Assembly: GCF_036850765.1 (NCBI RefSeq)
Contig: NC_089492.1
Coordinates: 199,484,276 to 199,548,275, forward strand
Direction of reading: 5' to 3'
From: Saccopteryx bilineata
Taxonomy: Eukaryota > Chordata > Mammalia > Chiroptera > Emballonuridae
Length of the DNA stretch: 64,000 nucleotides
In this document: positions 29,301-37,849 of the stretch, one piece after another
How the letters are laid out: each line of letters starts with the position of its first letter
How positions within the stretch are numbered: position 1 is the first letter of the stretch
Translations under genes and position numbers: made by a program
The notes under the pieces: model-generated
What the model was told of the DNA's origin: nothing
The model's input: only the letters and a program-made list of their open reading frames with translations
Database searches by the model: none

Positions 29301-32300
29301 CTCTGGAATGGTATAATTTCAAGTATCAGTGATCAGTGTAGGATAGCAAGTTTCAACTTAGTGTGCTGTAAGAATTTTTGAAACATGAAATACTTGATTA
29401 TTCAGTTAGGGGCACAGACTTCTTTTCCCTTAGATTGTCAAATTAAAAAATGACAACAGGCAGTGCAGTAGTAGCTGTCCAGTGTGTATGAATCAAAATT
29501 GTACCTTTTTGGGGGTCAGATTAGCAAAAAAAACGTATTTTTTCATATGCCATAGAATTTTAATAATTATGTGTACCATGAAATGAAAAAGGTTGAACGT
29601 TGCTGGTGTACGGGAGAGTGGTGTGGGACCAGTGTTTATCAGACTGTTCTGTGTAAGGTGGCTGAATGAAATGCAGTCCATAATAAAAGAAAAGACTATT
29701 CCTTTTCCCCTTCCTTAACAGAAGATTGGTGCAATCAAGTGAAGCCTGATTAATGTGATGTAAGGTAGCTAACTTGATTATAAAAAATTCACAGAAAAGG
29801 AAAGTTTGGGAGTGATGACAAAGATCAGCCATAAGTCACCAAGTTAGAACCTCTGTAGAAGGTGAAGGGAGTGAGGACTGGTAGTACTCACTCGCAAGCT
29901 GTGCTTCTGTTTGAGGACAAGAACATAGCCTGTGCTGTCCACGGTTTCCTTTCTGTGTTTTAACAGTGCCACCTCCACTAGGGATAGAAGTTTATTTTTT
30001 AATATAATTATTTACTTGGCATTTATTTGATAAGTTATGGTTTAATAACATAAAGGAATGTTAGTTTCTCATCCGTCTAGCCATCCATTTGTAATGAATT
30101 AAAAATATGTTTTAGACTGAACCAAATAATCCAAATTCATTTGGCTAGAAGTTGCTATTTGAGTTTGATGAATTTGTTTCTAGAAAGATAGATAGCTCAG
30201 TGAAATGTATACTTTTCTGTCATCTTTGAAGTGAAAAAAAAAAAGATTTTATTTTCTATTAATTTTTTTTCTCAAAAACATACTTCATTCTGAAAAGCAT
30301 TTTTACCACTTTTTGAAATAGTAAATCAGAAAATTTAAAATTGGAACATGAAAATAATGATTTTAATTTTTTAAATATTTTGAGTGAGTTGAAGACAACT
30401 GTATAGAAATTAAGGCAATGTGGCCCTGGCCGGTTTGCTCAGTGGTAGAGCGTCGGCCTGGCGTGCGGGGGACCCGGGTTCGATTTCCGGCCAGGGCACA
30501 TAGGAGAAGCGCCCATTTGCTTCTCCACCCCCCCCCTCCTTCCTCTCTGTCTCTCTCTTCCCCTCCCGCAGCCAAGGCTCCATTGGAGCAAAGATGGCCC
30601 GGGCGCTGGGGATGGCTCCTTGGCCTCTGCCCCAGGCGCTAGAGTGGCTCTGGTCGCGGCAGAGCAACCCCCCAGAGGGGCAGAGCATCGCCCCCTGGTG
30701 GGCAGAGCATCGCCCCTGGTGGGCGTGCTGGGTGGATCCCGGTCGGGCGCGTGTGGGAGTCTGTCTGACTGTCTCTCCCCGTTTCCAGCTTCAGAAAAAT
30801 ACAAAAAGAAAAAAAAAAGAAATTAAGGCAATGTGACATTTGTTTAGCAGATGTTTGTTTTCCAGGACCTATCCATAGTGAACACGGGTCAGGCCATGTG
30901 ATGTAAGAATATCTTTTGGTATATGTACTGCTGCTAAGAAGTTATAATGGTAGATTATTACAAATATTACTTGCTCCTACATGTAAAATACTGCCTCCTA
31001 ATATGGTCTGTATTTCTTTGGTATTACCAGCTGTGTAAAAGTACTTTAAAAGGTGCTGCCCAGTTTTAATATGTAGGAATTTAGTGAGTACAGCTATTTC
31101 TGAATACATAGTTATTGAGCTGTAAAGCCCCCCCCTTTTCCTTCTGCTGGGGCCGAGTTTTGGTTAGAGACCCTGGGCCTGTAAGGACGGCGAGCCCTGG
31201 GACACCAGCTTTCCTAAGCCTTGCAGCCCTCTTTGTAGTGCCCCTTTGACTGTCTGCTTCCTTTCATAGCTGTATAATCTTTAACACATGATTTTGTGAA
31301 TGTTTGTCTTTCTTTTCTGTTCGACTGTGATTTCCTTGACAGGAATTTTTCTTTTTTCTTTTTTTTTTTTTTTTTTTTTTTTGATTTTTCTGAAGCTGGA
31401 AACGGGGAGAGACAGTCAGACAGACTCCCGCATGCGCCCGACCGGGATCCACCCGGCACGCCCACCAGGGGCGATGCTCTGCCCCTCCGGGGGGTCGCTC
31501 TGCCGCGACCAGAGCCACTCTAGCGCCTGGGGCAGAGGCCAAGGAGCCATCTCCAGCGCCCGGGCCATCTTTGCTCCAATGGAGCCTTGGCTGCGGGAGG
31601 GGAAGAGAGAGACAGAGAGGAAGGGGGGGGGGAGTGGAGAAGCAAATGGGCGCTTCTCCTATGTGCCCTGGCCAGGAATCGAACCCGGGTCCCCCGCACG
31701 CCAGGCTGACGCTCTACCGCTGAGCCAACCGGCCAGGGCCAGGAATTTTTCATTTAACTTTCATCCATGGCTGTCAGGTAGTGTTTTAATGACAGATGGG
31801 CCTTGCCTTTGCATTTGGAGTAGGGTGAGAGCACACTTGGTTAACACCCATGTTTATATCTGCTGTGAACCGGACATTAGTGAAAAAGCAGTTGAAATAA
31901 TTGTAGCTAGAATTTATTATGTACTTTAAATATGCTATACAAGTTTCCTAAATTATCTTTTTAAATTTGTACAACAGATTTTTGAGGTGAGTACTGTTTA
32001 CCCCAATCCTGCCTTGTCACAAATTACTGCTGCTATTCCCCTCTTTCTGTTGCATTTGTCTGCTCTATCTACTCATCCATTTATTTTCAGCCTTTTAAAA
32101 CTATTGAGGTATAATTTATATACAGTAAAACACAAATCTTAAGTGTACAGCTTTATGACTATTTACACATAGATACAGCTAAGGATCCAGATCAAGAGAT
32201 AAAAATTTCCTTCATGCCCCATTCCAGTCAGTAAGCTCCCATCTCTCCACTATTCTGATTTCTTGCCAGTTCTTGAACTGAAAGTACAGTTTGTATTAGC

Positions 32301-35300
32301 CTTTTGTGGGGGGTTGCTTTTGCTCCAACTTGTTTTTAAATTCACTGAAATTGTATGTCTCTAAGTCGTTTATTTTCTTTTATTGCTGAGTTTAGATAAC
32401 CAAATTTTGTTTATCATTCTCATAGTACTGGACATTGGGTTGTTTGAATTATAGGTTTTCTTTATTTTTCTTTTTTTTTTTTTCCAAGTGAAAGGAGGGA
32501 GAATAGTAAGACAGACTCTCTTATGCACCCCAACCAGATCCAATTGGCAACCCCTCTCTGGAGCTGATGCTTGGATCAACTGAGCTATTTTTAGCACCTG
32601 AGACTGAGACAGTCGGACCAACCAAGCTATTCTCAGTGCCCAGGCTGATGCTCAAACCAGTCAAGTTACTGGCTGCGAGAGGGGAATAGAGAGAGAAGGA
32701 GGATAGAGGGGAAGAGAAGCAGATGGTCACTTCTCTTGTGTGCCCTGACTGGGAATCGAACCTGGGGTGTCCATAAGCTGGTCCGATGCTCTATCCATTG
32801 TGCCAGCCAGCCAGGGCCGAATTGTAAGTTTTTATGAATAGAGTTGATGTGAACATTGCTGTAAAAGTCTTTATGTGAACATTTGTACTCTTATCTTGGA
32901 CACAGTAGCTCCCCATTCATCTGCAGTTTCACTTTCCTATGATCAAGTGTGTTCTGAAAATATTAAATGGAGAATTCCAGATAAACACTTTATGTTTTAA
33001 GTTGCATGCTGTTCTGTGTAGCATGATGAAATCCCTTTTTTTCCCATTCCACTCTGCCCTGGGATGTGAATAATCCTTTGTCCAGCATATATCTACACTA
33101 TACATGTAGTACAATAAAATATTTTTTTTGGGGGGGGGAGAAAAAGCACATCACTTTTATTACAGTATATTGTTTAAATTGTTCTATTTTATTATTGGCT
33201 ATTATTGTTCATCTTTTACTGTACTCAATTTCTAAGTTAAACTTTATCATAGTTTTATATGTATAGAAAAAAATACTGTGTATAGGGTTTGTTTTATACA
33301 GTTTCAGGCATCCACTGAGGTCTTGGAATATATCCTCACAGATGAGGGGTTACTGTATACATTTAAAAGTGGGATTGTGGGTCATGGGATAAATTGATTA
33401 TAAACTCTGAATTGTTTTTCAAAGTGTGTGTCTTATTTTACACTCAGCCAGCAATGTGTGAGTCTTCCAGGTGTTCTACATCTTCACTGTCATTTAATAT
33501 TATTATTTTTTATTTTAGCCAATCTCATTGCTTTCATTGACTTTCCCTGATAGTGATGTTAAAACATCTTATACATTCAGGTATTTATAATTAGAGATCT
33601 TCCTTTTGAAGTGCCTGTTCAATTTACTTATTCATTTTAATTGGGTTGTTCACCCTTCTGTGAGTAATTTTTAGAAATCTGTAAATAAATTTTTTTCCAG
33701 AATTAATTTTTTTTCTCCCAATCTGTGGCTTGCTGTTTTTATTTTATAATGGTACCCTTTGAAGTAGAAGTTTTTAATTCTGATGAGATCCAGTTTGTCA
33801 AATTTTAAAATGTTTAGTCCCTTCCATATCCTTCAGAATCTTTACCTGCTCTAATGTCTTGAATATTTCTTTTCCAGAGGCTTTGTAGTTTTACCTGTTA
33901 TATTCAGGTCTATGATTTATCTTTTCTAGTATTATATTTTGTTCATTATTGTCATGTTAATTATACATATATTATTATAGGTTTATAGTGTGACTTGGAA
34001 AGACAGTTAAGTTTTTTTTCTGGTATTTTTTTCTTGCTAAATTGCATGGGCTAGGATCTCTATAATAATCTTGAATATAAGTGGGAGAGGGGACATCATT
34101 TATCAAGTCCTTTATCATTTTTTTTAATCTATTGAAATAATTCCGCTTCTCTATAATGCATTCTTTTTTATCTATTTGTAGATTCAATTTGCTGGCACTT
34201 TGTTAGAATTTTTAAATCTTTGTTCATGAGGGCTGTTGGTCTATAATTTTCTTTGCTTTCAGTATCCTTGTTTGGTTTTGCTGGCTTCATCAGACTAAAT
34301 AGGAAATGTTCTCAGGGTCTGGTCTGTGATAAAGTTTGTGTGTGACAGTTCTTAAATGCTTGTTAGAATTTACCAGTGAAGTCACCTGGACCTGAAGTGT
34401 TAGTCATATGAAAGCATTTGGAATAATGGACTCTATTAGGACAACTTGTGCCATTTTTAAAAAGTTGTGTTTTTTAGAAGTTTATCGATTTCCTATGTGT
34501 TGGCAGATCACATGAAATTATAATAACCATTTCAGAAGCCTACTTTTGGAATCGGTGGTTGTCTCTAATATCCTTTTTTCATGTTTTTTTTTTTTTTCTT
34601 CCCCCTTCTTTTTTTTTTTTTTTTTTTTTTTTTCCTGTATTTTTCTGAAGCCGGAAATGGGGAGAGACAGTCAGACAGACTCCTGTCTGCGCCCGACCGG
34701 GATCCACCCGGCATGCCCACCAGGGGGTGATGCTCTGCCCTCCGGGGGGGGGGGGGTCGCTCTGTTGTGACCAGAGCCACTCTAGCGCCTGGGGCAGAGG
34801 CCGAGGAGCCATCCCCAGCGCCCGGCAGAGGCCGAGGAGCCTCAATTGCGGAAGGGGAAGAGAGAGACAGAGAGGAAGGAGAGGGGGAGGGGTGGAAAAG
34901 CAGATGGGCGCTTCTCCTGTGTGCCCTGGCTGGGAATCAAACCCGGGACTTCTGCACGCCAGGCCAACGCTCTACCACTGAGCCAGGTAGAGCTCTACCA
35001 CTGTCCAGGGCCTCTAATATTAACCTTTTTAAATTTTGTTTGCTGCTCTTATCCTTAATTATTACTTCTATTTTCAGTTTAATTTTCTCCTAGCTATCTG
35101 GGGTAAAAGACTAAAACATTAATTTTAAGCCTTTCTTTTAAACCTTTCTTCTTTCTGATAGATGCATTTTGGGCTGTAAAACCCATTACTTTATGTAATG
35201 CTGGTGGCTGAGGCCAGGCAGGTTCACACTGGATTCAGACAGACCACAGAAGAACTGTGGAGTTGAAAGGCGTTAGGCCATTCCTGTTTATTAGATTATC

Positions 35301-37258
35301 ACAGAGGCATATGAAGGAATAGGCAGGGGAAAACTGTTTCTTGTTGCGGCAGGCCAGCAATCAGAAACACCTGCCCCCAAGGGAAAGTACTCATAGTTGT
35401 ATCGGCTACACACATGTGGCTCTGCCACATGCTCACGCACTAGTCATGCAAAGTGCTTGCAGCCAGAAAATGAGTGAGCAAGCCTAACACGGCTGTTTTC
35501 TCCACACTATCTGTGTCACACAGATTTAGATATGTCATATTTTCATTGCCCTTCTAGGTTCTTATTTTCTTTTTGGATGCCTCCCTTTTTTCAAGAATTA
35601 GTACTTATATTTCACATTCCCAGAGTATGTCTAATAATCTACTTAGGTTTATGTCTCTAAATATTAGAGGAAGATGGGGGGAGGGTGAAGGAGCATAGAA
35701 AGGAGCTCAGAGTTTATGCCCCACCACAGTTTTTCTTAATTGTCCATCCTCCTCAACCTGATGTATTTGCTTTTAGGTTCTAGAGCCTTTTCTCAAGCAC
35801 AAGGGTGATGTAGTCTTTGAATCTTTTGCATATTCAAAAATATGTTTCTTAGCCTCTGTAAGTGAATGGTATCTTAACTAAATATAGAACTCTTGGGTTC
35901 CATTTCTTTTCTTTCTAGAGATAGTATTCCAGTGATTTCAGGTTCTGGTGTTGCAACCGAGAAGGCTGATGTCAGACTGATTCTTTCTCCTTTGTAGGTA
36001 AATTATTTTTTTTGATCTGGAAGCCTAAAAGAATTTCTCTTTCTCTTTTTATTATTATTAGAAAATGGGTACTTTAATAGCATTTCCCTAGATGTGTACA
36101 GTGTCTCATCTGTCTAGCCTGGAATTCAACAAACCTTTTCAAATTATGAACTCAATCTTTAGATTCAGTTAGATTTTCTTTTATTGGTTAAGTATCACCT
36201 CTTCTCTATGTGGTCATATTTCTCTACTTTAATTTCTTCTTTTCTTTCTCCCTTCATCCCTCCCTTCCTTCCCTACTTTTTTTTTTTTTTTTTTTTGGTA
36301 TATTAGAGTTCTTGGATCTATCTTCTTCTAAGTCTCTTCCTTCAAAATTTCTACCTCTTTACATTTTTATTCTGTGCTTTGAAGTAATTAATTGTGCTTA
36401 ATTTGAAACTTAGTGACCAGTAGTTTCTTCAATTAATCTAGTCCGTTGTTAGCTTTAGAAATCATGTGTTGTATCTTCATGAAGTCTTGTTTTATGTTAT
36501 ACTTTAATCTCCTTAAGGGTTTTCATTATTTTTCTAAGTTCAAGTTGTTGCTTTTCTTTTCTACATCTGACTTTTTCTGCTTGACAGATATTATTTATAA
36601 CTGCTAGACTCCCTAGATAATGTGTTTGTTTTTTAACATTAGCTTCTTTAAACTCAGGTCTGGTAATGGTGTTCCATGGGACAGTGGTATAGAAGCAGAC
36701 AGGTCACTGGTCCACTGCAAAGGAACCTGGGCCCAGACTTTTACTCCCCCAAACTTAGTACTCCACCCACCCACTCTTTAACTTCTTGACCTTTTGGGTG
36801 CCAGTGAGACCCAACACAGACTCCTTGGACTTATACTAACCAACCTTTCCTTACCCTGTTCTACTTCTGCTACCAGCAAGAACTCACAATACATGTGGGC
36901 TGAGATTTCTGTGACAGTGACCTGTAGTCCACACATAGGCATTATTTCTTATCCCTATTAAATAGCTGTTCTGAAAGTGGTCTTTATTACTCAATATAAA
37001 TATAGTAAAAGTGTTTTTATAGGAAAATTGTAAGTCTTTTAAAATGCTCTGATATATTTCTAAATTTACATTATTACCTTTTCCTTTACTCTAAGATGGA
37101 CTCTTTGTGTTTTTAGGTTAGCATGGCCTTATTGAAAGAATTAGACCAGAGACTGTTTGAAAATTACATCGAGTTGAAAGCAGACCCCATCGTCGGCTCC
37201 TTAGAACCTGGAATTTATGCCGGCTACTTTGACTGGAAGGACTGCCTGCCTCCAGCAG
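1005..37258 (+). CDS. EXOC2: EXOC2 (Sec5) exocyst subunit, internal 11 exons, partial gene
   Basis: Joined exons 1005-1129, 10173-10238, 10400-10557, 10943-11064, 12717-12778, 15348-15428, 15910-15969, 16591-16652, 19836-19902, 22556-22672 and 37117-37258 give 1062 nt of uninterrupted reading frame. Every intron has AG/GT ends and every split codon closes in frame. The peptide is recognised from memory as the C-terminal helical half of Sec5, roughly residues 430-790 of the ~924-residue protein. Sec5 is a subunit of the octameric exocyst, which tethers secretory vesicles to the plasma membrane; its N-terminal IPT/TIG domain binds RalA/B and lies upstream of this window. The part seen is all-alpha rod (CorEx-type bundle), without catalytic residues. 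The gene start and the last ~137 codons are outside or not found. No stop codon or frameshift is seen, so this is a functional gene, not a retrocopy. Confidence 0.95.
1265..1420 (+). repeat. MIR-like ancient SINE
   Basis: Core-like text: loss of a 'tgaccttgaacaagtca' phrase followed by 'cagtttcctcaattgtaaaa' and 'gtgaggattaaatgaga', which is the MIR pattern. Old and diverged. Confidence 0.7.
2171..2496 (+). mobile_element. tRNA-derived SINE, type B
   Basis: Head cctgaccaggtggtggcgca (pol III box A region) at 2171, CT-rich end, (CA) tail. TSD is imperfect (aagtagagtttttt / aagtagtttggttttt). Confidence 0.85.
3215..3380 (+). repeat. MIR-like ancient SINE
   Basis: Contains 'cttattggctgtgacctt', 'aggcaaataactttact' and a later 'aaataaatgagttaa', the usual order of a MIR core and 3' part. 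Confidence 0.6.
3572..3971 (+). mobile_element. tRNA-derived SINE, type A
   Basis: Head ccctggccagttggttcag, CT-rich middle, then the GC-rich body and ttcagaaaaatac tail typical of A copies. Weak TSD around tagttat on both sides. Carries a CTCF-like motif at 3856-3869 (complement ccactagggggcga). Confidence 0.88.
4317..4631 (+). mobile_element. tRNA-derived SINE, type B, with perfect TSD
   Basis: Flanked by an exact 16-bp TSD, aaagtttatagtaata, at 4301-4316 and 4632-4647. Head gcctgaccaggcggtgac and CT-rich 3' end with poly-A. Confidence 0.92.
5785..6260 (-). repeat. Old L1 3'-end-like fragment
   Basis: Reads like the 3' region of an ancient mammalian L1 as I remember it: 'ttcagagaaacagaacc', then 'ggctcacataattatgga', 'aggccttccactgactgga' and 'cccagtcaagttggctcaa'. 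Orientation and subfamily are uncertain. A strong CTCF-like sequence lies inside at 6207-6222. Confidence 0.5.
6207..6222 (+). promoter_or_regulatory. CTCF-like core motif
   Basis: ccagtagagggcgcca fits the CTCF core CCASYAGRGGGCGCYA at every position I can check. Binding is inferred only from the motif. Confidence 0.55.
6640..7450 (+). repeat. Old LTR-like interspersed repeat
   Basis: 'ttttataataaaccagttat', 'gtgagccattttagcaaatt'-type phrases and 'acacccagctggggtctgga' recall an ancient ERVL/MaLR-class LTR. A G-rich run sits at 7275-7298. Boundaries and family unsure; it might be another class of ancient repeat. Confidence 0.35.
8022..8225 (+). mobile_element. tRNA-derived SINE, type C, with TSD
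   Basis: Head cctgacctgtggtggcgcag, box B-like ggttcaggaccc, CT-rich end and A-rich tail. Exact TSD aaaataaagggaca at 8008-8021 and 8226-8239. Confidence 0.9.
8739..8847 (-). mobile_element. 5'-truncated L1, 3' end only
   Basis: About 110 bp matches the 3' terminus of the full-length L1 at 43165 (both contain 'ggtgacattgataaatcagg'-type text and 'caggttattttgacat'), in the same orientation. Confidence 0.8.
9462..9699 (+). mobile_element. tRNA-derived SINE, type D (variant)
   Basis: Head tggccctggctgggtaggtc, box B-like caggtttgacccctgatca, then 'agaagcagtcaatgag', a long CT-rich stretch and A-rich tail. TSD agatagtct / cggtagtct is imperfect. Only one copy of this type in the window. Confidence 0.8.
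9714..9917 (+). mobile_element. tRNA-derived SINE, type C
   Basis: Starts cttgacctgtgggagcgcag only 14 bp after the previous SINE; ends in (CT)n at 9834-9876 and an A-rich tail. Imperfect TSD ggtagtctcagtg / ggtagtttcaatt. Confidence 0.87.
10173..10238 (+). CDS. EXOC2: EXOC2 exon b
   Basis: 22 whole codons ([18 protein letters not shown], then NDFK) between a TTTTTTAAG acceptor and a GTAAGT donor. Phase 0 on both sides. A charged, helix-prone linker segment. Confidence 0.93.
10400..10557 (+). CDS. EXOC2: EXOC2 exon c
   Basis: 52 codons ([20 protein letters not shown] at the start, LAHIIQTI at the end) plus two bases of an Arg codon finished by the next exon. Acceptor TGTCTAG, donor GTAAAT. 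The middle of this exon ([14 protein letters not shown]) appears to be a less conserved loop compared with my memory of the human protein; the flanking helices are close. Confidence 0.93.
10943..11064 (+). CDS. EXOC2: EXOC2 exon d
   Basis: Completes the Arg codon, then 40 codons ([17 protein letters not shown] ... VTLQHTAE) and one base of the next Glu. Acceptor TTTTACAG, donor GTATGT. Confidence 0.94.
11181..11380. mobile_element. hAT-like MITE (about 200 bp)
   Basis: Terminal inverted repeats CAGTGATTTTCAACC and the complement of GGTTGAAAAACAGAG pair at 11-12 of 15 bases; inside are 'gagccgcggcacac' and 'gtgccgtggcacac', which are also inverted. The flanking 8 bp do not match, so the copy is old. 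Confidence 0.7.
12188..12500 (+). mobile_element. tRNA-derived SINE, type B (diverged)
   Basis: ctgactgttcgtgatgcaga head, B-type body, CT-rich end and A tail. Imperfect TSD aaaattttatt / aaaattttact. Confidence 0.8.
12717..12778 (+). CDS. EXOC2: EXOC2 exon e
   Basis: Completes the Glu codon, then 20 codons ([20 protein letters not shown]). Acceptor CCTATAG, donor GTAAGT, ends in phase 0. Confidence 0.94.
13581..13728. repeat. Minisatellite, about 38-bp unit, 4 diverged copies
   Basis: Units run gtgcttacctgatggctgcc..., gtgtgcttatgtggtggttg..., gtgtacttgtgtggtggctg..., gtgcacttgtatggtagcag..., each closing near 'tcccatg' except the last. The opposite strand reads as a repeating peptide by chance. 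Confidence 0.75.
13973..14383 (+). mobile_element. tRNA-derived SINE, type A, with perfect TSD
   Basis: Exact 12-bp TSD aagaaacatccc at 13961-13972 and 14384-14395. Box A-like tggctcagtggtagagcg and box B-like ttcgattcccgg are intact. Two CTCF-like cores lie in the body, the first (14243-14256) full, the second one base shorter. Among the youngest SINEs here. Confidence 0.93.
14500..14820 (+). repeat. L2-like ancient LINE fragment
   Basis: 'ttcaacactcagcttaaatg', 'gaggggccttcacc', then 'tgagaactttgtctttctta' and 'aatgcctggcacaaagtaaa' follow the order of the L2 3' part. Confidence 0.75.
15348..15428 (+). CDS. EXOC2: EXOC2 exon f
   Basis: 27 whole codons ([17 protein letters not shown] ... 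KPGEAS). Acceptor TTTCCTTTAG, donor GTAAGT, phase 0 on both sides. Confidence 0.95.
15910..15969 (+). CDS. EXOC2: EXOC2 exon g
   Basis: 20 whole codons ([20 protein letters not shown]). Acceptor TTATTGTAG, donor GTAATA, phase 0 on both sides. Confidence 0.95.
16591..16652 (+). CDS. EXOC2: EXOC2 exon h
   Basis: 20 codons ([20 protein letters not shown]) plus CA of a His codon completed by the next exon. Acceptor TTTACTTAG, donor GTGAGT. Confidence 0.95.
17392..17774 (-). mobile_element. tRNA-derived SINE, type A-like (diverged), perfect TSD
   Basis: Exact 18-bp TSD cagttctctgatactatt at 17374-17391 and 17775-17792. The body is an A relative with several changes. The complement of box A/B is at 17708-17774. 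Confidence 0.9.
18030..19700 (-). mobile_element. Old L1 or HAL1, 5' half, antisense
   Basis: 18050-18480 reads (complement) like the ORF1 coiled-coil region of an old L1/HAL1, e.g. 'gatttcttctgcagcatcta'. 18600-19690 is the matching 5' UTR, ending at 'gaggtgagctcaggatct' near 'ccaccatctcaactcc', the typical antisense start of old L1 5' UTRs. No intact frame. Confidence 0.65.
19836..19902 (+). CDS. EXOC2: EXOC2 exon i
   Basis: Completes His, then 22 codons ([22 protein letters not shown]). Acceptor TTACATTCAG, donor GTAAGT. One of the most diagnostic stretches for Sec5. Confidence 0.96.
20540..21256 (+). mobile_element. HAL1-like old LINE, 3' part, sense
   Basis: 'gttgccagatgggagggggt', 'gaattaagaagtataaattg', 'cagggaatattgtcaataat' and the A-rich end 'aaaaataaaacatgattt' are the HAL1/old L1 3' end as I remember it. 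No intact ORF. Confidence 0.65.
22556..22672 (+). CDS. EXOC2: EXOC2 exon j
   Basis: 39 whole codons ([19 protein letters not shown] ... GIEKITQ). Acceptor TTGTTTTAG, donor GTAAAT. Confidence 0.96.
23277..23501 (-). mobile_element. tRNA-derived SINE, type C
   Basis: Minus copy ending in the complement of the C head (gagccaccacaggtc). TSD tggagtaagttttttt / tggagtaacttttttaa, nearly exact. Confidence 0.88.
24880..25050 (+). repeat. MIR-like ancient SINE
   Basis: 'gatgctcagagaggttaatg', 'atttgacctctttaagtagc', 'agagtaaagcaggactcaa' follow the MIR core and right part. Confidence 0.65.
25185..25280 (+). repeat. L2-like fragment, copy 1
   Basis: Close to 26370-26460: both have 'cttgtaa' then 'ccttg..ctcca' and the exact run gagggtttatgctg, then 'cttctcaattcaa' (or 'cttctcagttcaa'). 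Confidence 0.55.
26370..27400 (+). repeat. L2-like ancient LINE, interrupted by a SINE
   Basis: 'gtccttgactccatccactt', 'cttctgaatctgtctctac', 'ttgcttaagaataagaccta', 'ggacatttcatgtgatt' and 'tctggaatgccttttcccca' occur in L2 order. Split by the SINE at 26567-26856. No intact frame. Confidence 0.7.
26567..26856 (-). mobile_element. tRNA-derived SINE, type B, with TSD
   Basis: TSD taatctctaaat at 26555-26566 and 26857-26868 is exact. Minus copy ending in complement of the B head (accactgcctggtcag). Confidence 0.9.
27400..29270 (-). mobile_element. Old L1, antisense, 3' UTR and ORF2 remains
   Basis: 27450-27740 resembles the 3' UTR of an old L1 read antisense ('aaatgggattgtatggtatg', 'ctttttctactcag'). 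28270-28330 (cagtcttgccaagagttttc, aagaaccagcttctgg) matches the ORF2 stretch at 46131-46190 of the young L1. No intact frame. Broken by the hAT MITE at 27936-28070. Confidence 0.7.
27936..28070. mobile_element. Palindromic hAT-type MITE, 135 bp, with exact 8-bp TSD
   Basis: 62-bp arms (27936-27997 and 28009-28070) are inverted repeats with about 7 mismatches around an 11-base loop. TIR ends are CCGTGATGGC / complement of ACCATCACGG. TSD atataggt is exact at 27928-27935 and 28071-28078. The 8-bp TSD points to a hAT family. No coding capacity. Confidence 0.9.
30423..30817 (+). mobile_element. tRNA-derived SINE, type A, with perfect TSD
   Basis: Exact 18-bp TSD agaaattaaggcaatgtg at 30405-30422 and 30818-30835. 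Intact box A and box B regions; two CTCF-like cores (first at 30688-30701). Confidence 0.94.
31352..31740 (-). mobile_element. tRNA-derived SINE, type A, with perfect TSD
   Basis: Exact 11-bp TSD aggaatttttc at 31341-31351 and 31741-31751. Has one CTCF-like core (ccaccaggggcga at 31463, one G short). Antisense open frames here are chance. Confidence 0.93.
32460..32818 (-). mobile_element. tRNA-derived SINE, type A-like (diverged), nested in old L1
   Basis: TSD gaattataggtttt / gaattgtaagtttt (32446-32459, 32819-32832), two mismatches. Confidence 0.85.
32903..33355. mobile_element. Tigger-like DNA transposon remnant
   Basis: Ends CAGTAGCTCCCCATTCATCTG (first 20 bases) and the complement of CAGATGAGGGGTTACTG are related inverted repeats. 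Contains 'ggcatccactgaggtcttgg' and 'aaatggagaattccagata', typical of Tigger-type internal ends in mammals; a TA follows the right end. No coding capacity. Confidence 0.65.
34572..35011 (-). mobile_element. tRNA-derived SINE, type A, nested in old L1
   Basis: TSD ctctaatat at 34563-34571 and 35012-35020, exact. Right end has an extra 'ccaggtagagctctaccac', a small duplication in the head region. Long T-runs at 34584-34633. Confidence 0.85.
35199..35506 (-). mobile_element. LTR-like element, probable ERV solo LTR, antisense
   Basis: TG at the left and CA at the right; the minus strand has an AATAAA at about 35286-35291 (tttatt on +) in R-like position. It interrupts the old L1. No TSD could be matched, so boundaries are approximate. 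Confidence 0.5.
37117..37258 (+). CDS. EXOC2: EXOC2 exon k, last exon in window
   Basis: 47 codons ([20 protein letters not shown] ... [10 protein letters not shown]) plus the first G of a Gly codon. Acceptor GTTTTTAG, donor GTAAAT. The following exon, which should start by completing Gly and reading VRNYLKEA or similar, was not found up to 64000. Confidence 0.96.
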
Positions 37259-37439
37259 GTAAATGGTTTCAAGTTACCGAAGTTCTCTAAAAGTAGTGTA
37301 ATGCATGTGGAGTAATAAATACAGATACGCTTATAATCAATTTACATTTTCTTAAAAAGCTTTTCCTTTTATTCACATTTCTTGTATTTACTTAGGGATT
37401 AGTTAGATTGTAACTTTTCATTAGTTTAAATCCATTTCT

Positions 37440-37689
37440 TTTTCTTTTTTTTTTTTTTTTTTTTTTTTTTAGTGAGAGGAGGGGAGTCAGTGATAGACTC
37501 CCGCATGCACCCTGATTGGGATTCACCTGGCAAGCCCACTGGGGGGCGATGCTCTGCCCATCTGGGGCCCTTGCTCCATTGCAACAGGAGCTATTTTTAG
37601 CACCTGAAGCAGAGGCCATGGAGCCATCCTCAGCGCCTGGGGCCAACTCACTATAATCAAGCCATGGCTGCAGGAGGAGAGGGGAAGAT

Positions 37690-37728
<39 letters not shown>

Positions 37729-37849
37729 CAAGAGGGGTGAGGGGGGGGAAGCAGATGGTTGCTTCTCCTGTGTGCCTTTACCAGGAATTGAACCCAGGAC
37801 TTCCACACACCAGGCTAACACACTACCACTGAGCCAACTGGCCAGGGCC
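37440..37849 (-). mobile_element. tRNA-derived SINE, type A-like
   Basis: T-run left tail, body with (GA)n at 37700-37728, complement of head at the right (gagccaactggccagggc). No clear TSD. Confidence 0.85.

Larger units (their letters stand above)
32090..36650 (-). mobile_element. Old L1, antisense, 3' UTR through ORF1, with four nested insertions
   Basis: From left to right, antisense: 3' UTR ('gaggtataatttatatacag'), ORF2 ('cattgggttgtttgaattat', 'gtgggattgtgggtcatggg', 'ttttgggctgtaaaaccca', 'tagatatgtcatattttca') and ORF1 C-terminal part ('agaactcttgggttccattt', 'gctgatgtcagactgattct'). Interrupted by a SINE (32460-32818), a Tigger-like element (32903-33355), a SINE (34572-35011) and an LTR (35199-35506). 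No intact frame. The part right of about 36100 is less certain. Confidence 0.7.
22673..37116. other. EXOC2 intron j-k (14.4 kb)
   Basis: Packed with old repeats: SINEs at 23277, 26567, 30423, 31352, 32460 and 34572, L2 at 25185 and 26370-27400, two antisense old L1s (27400-29270 and 32090-36650), a hAT MITE, a Tigger-like element and an LTR. I recognise nothing in 22680-23260, 23520-24870, 25300-26360, 29280-30400 and 30840-31330. Confidence 0.7.

Noticed and set aside
31300..31929. 209-codon open frame on +
   Set aside because: It runs through a minus-strand SINE A and its T-rich tail; the same reading recurs in other SINE A copies, so it is chance openness of GC-rich SINE sequence.
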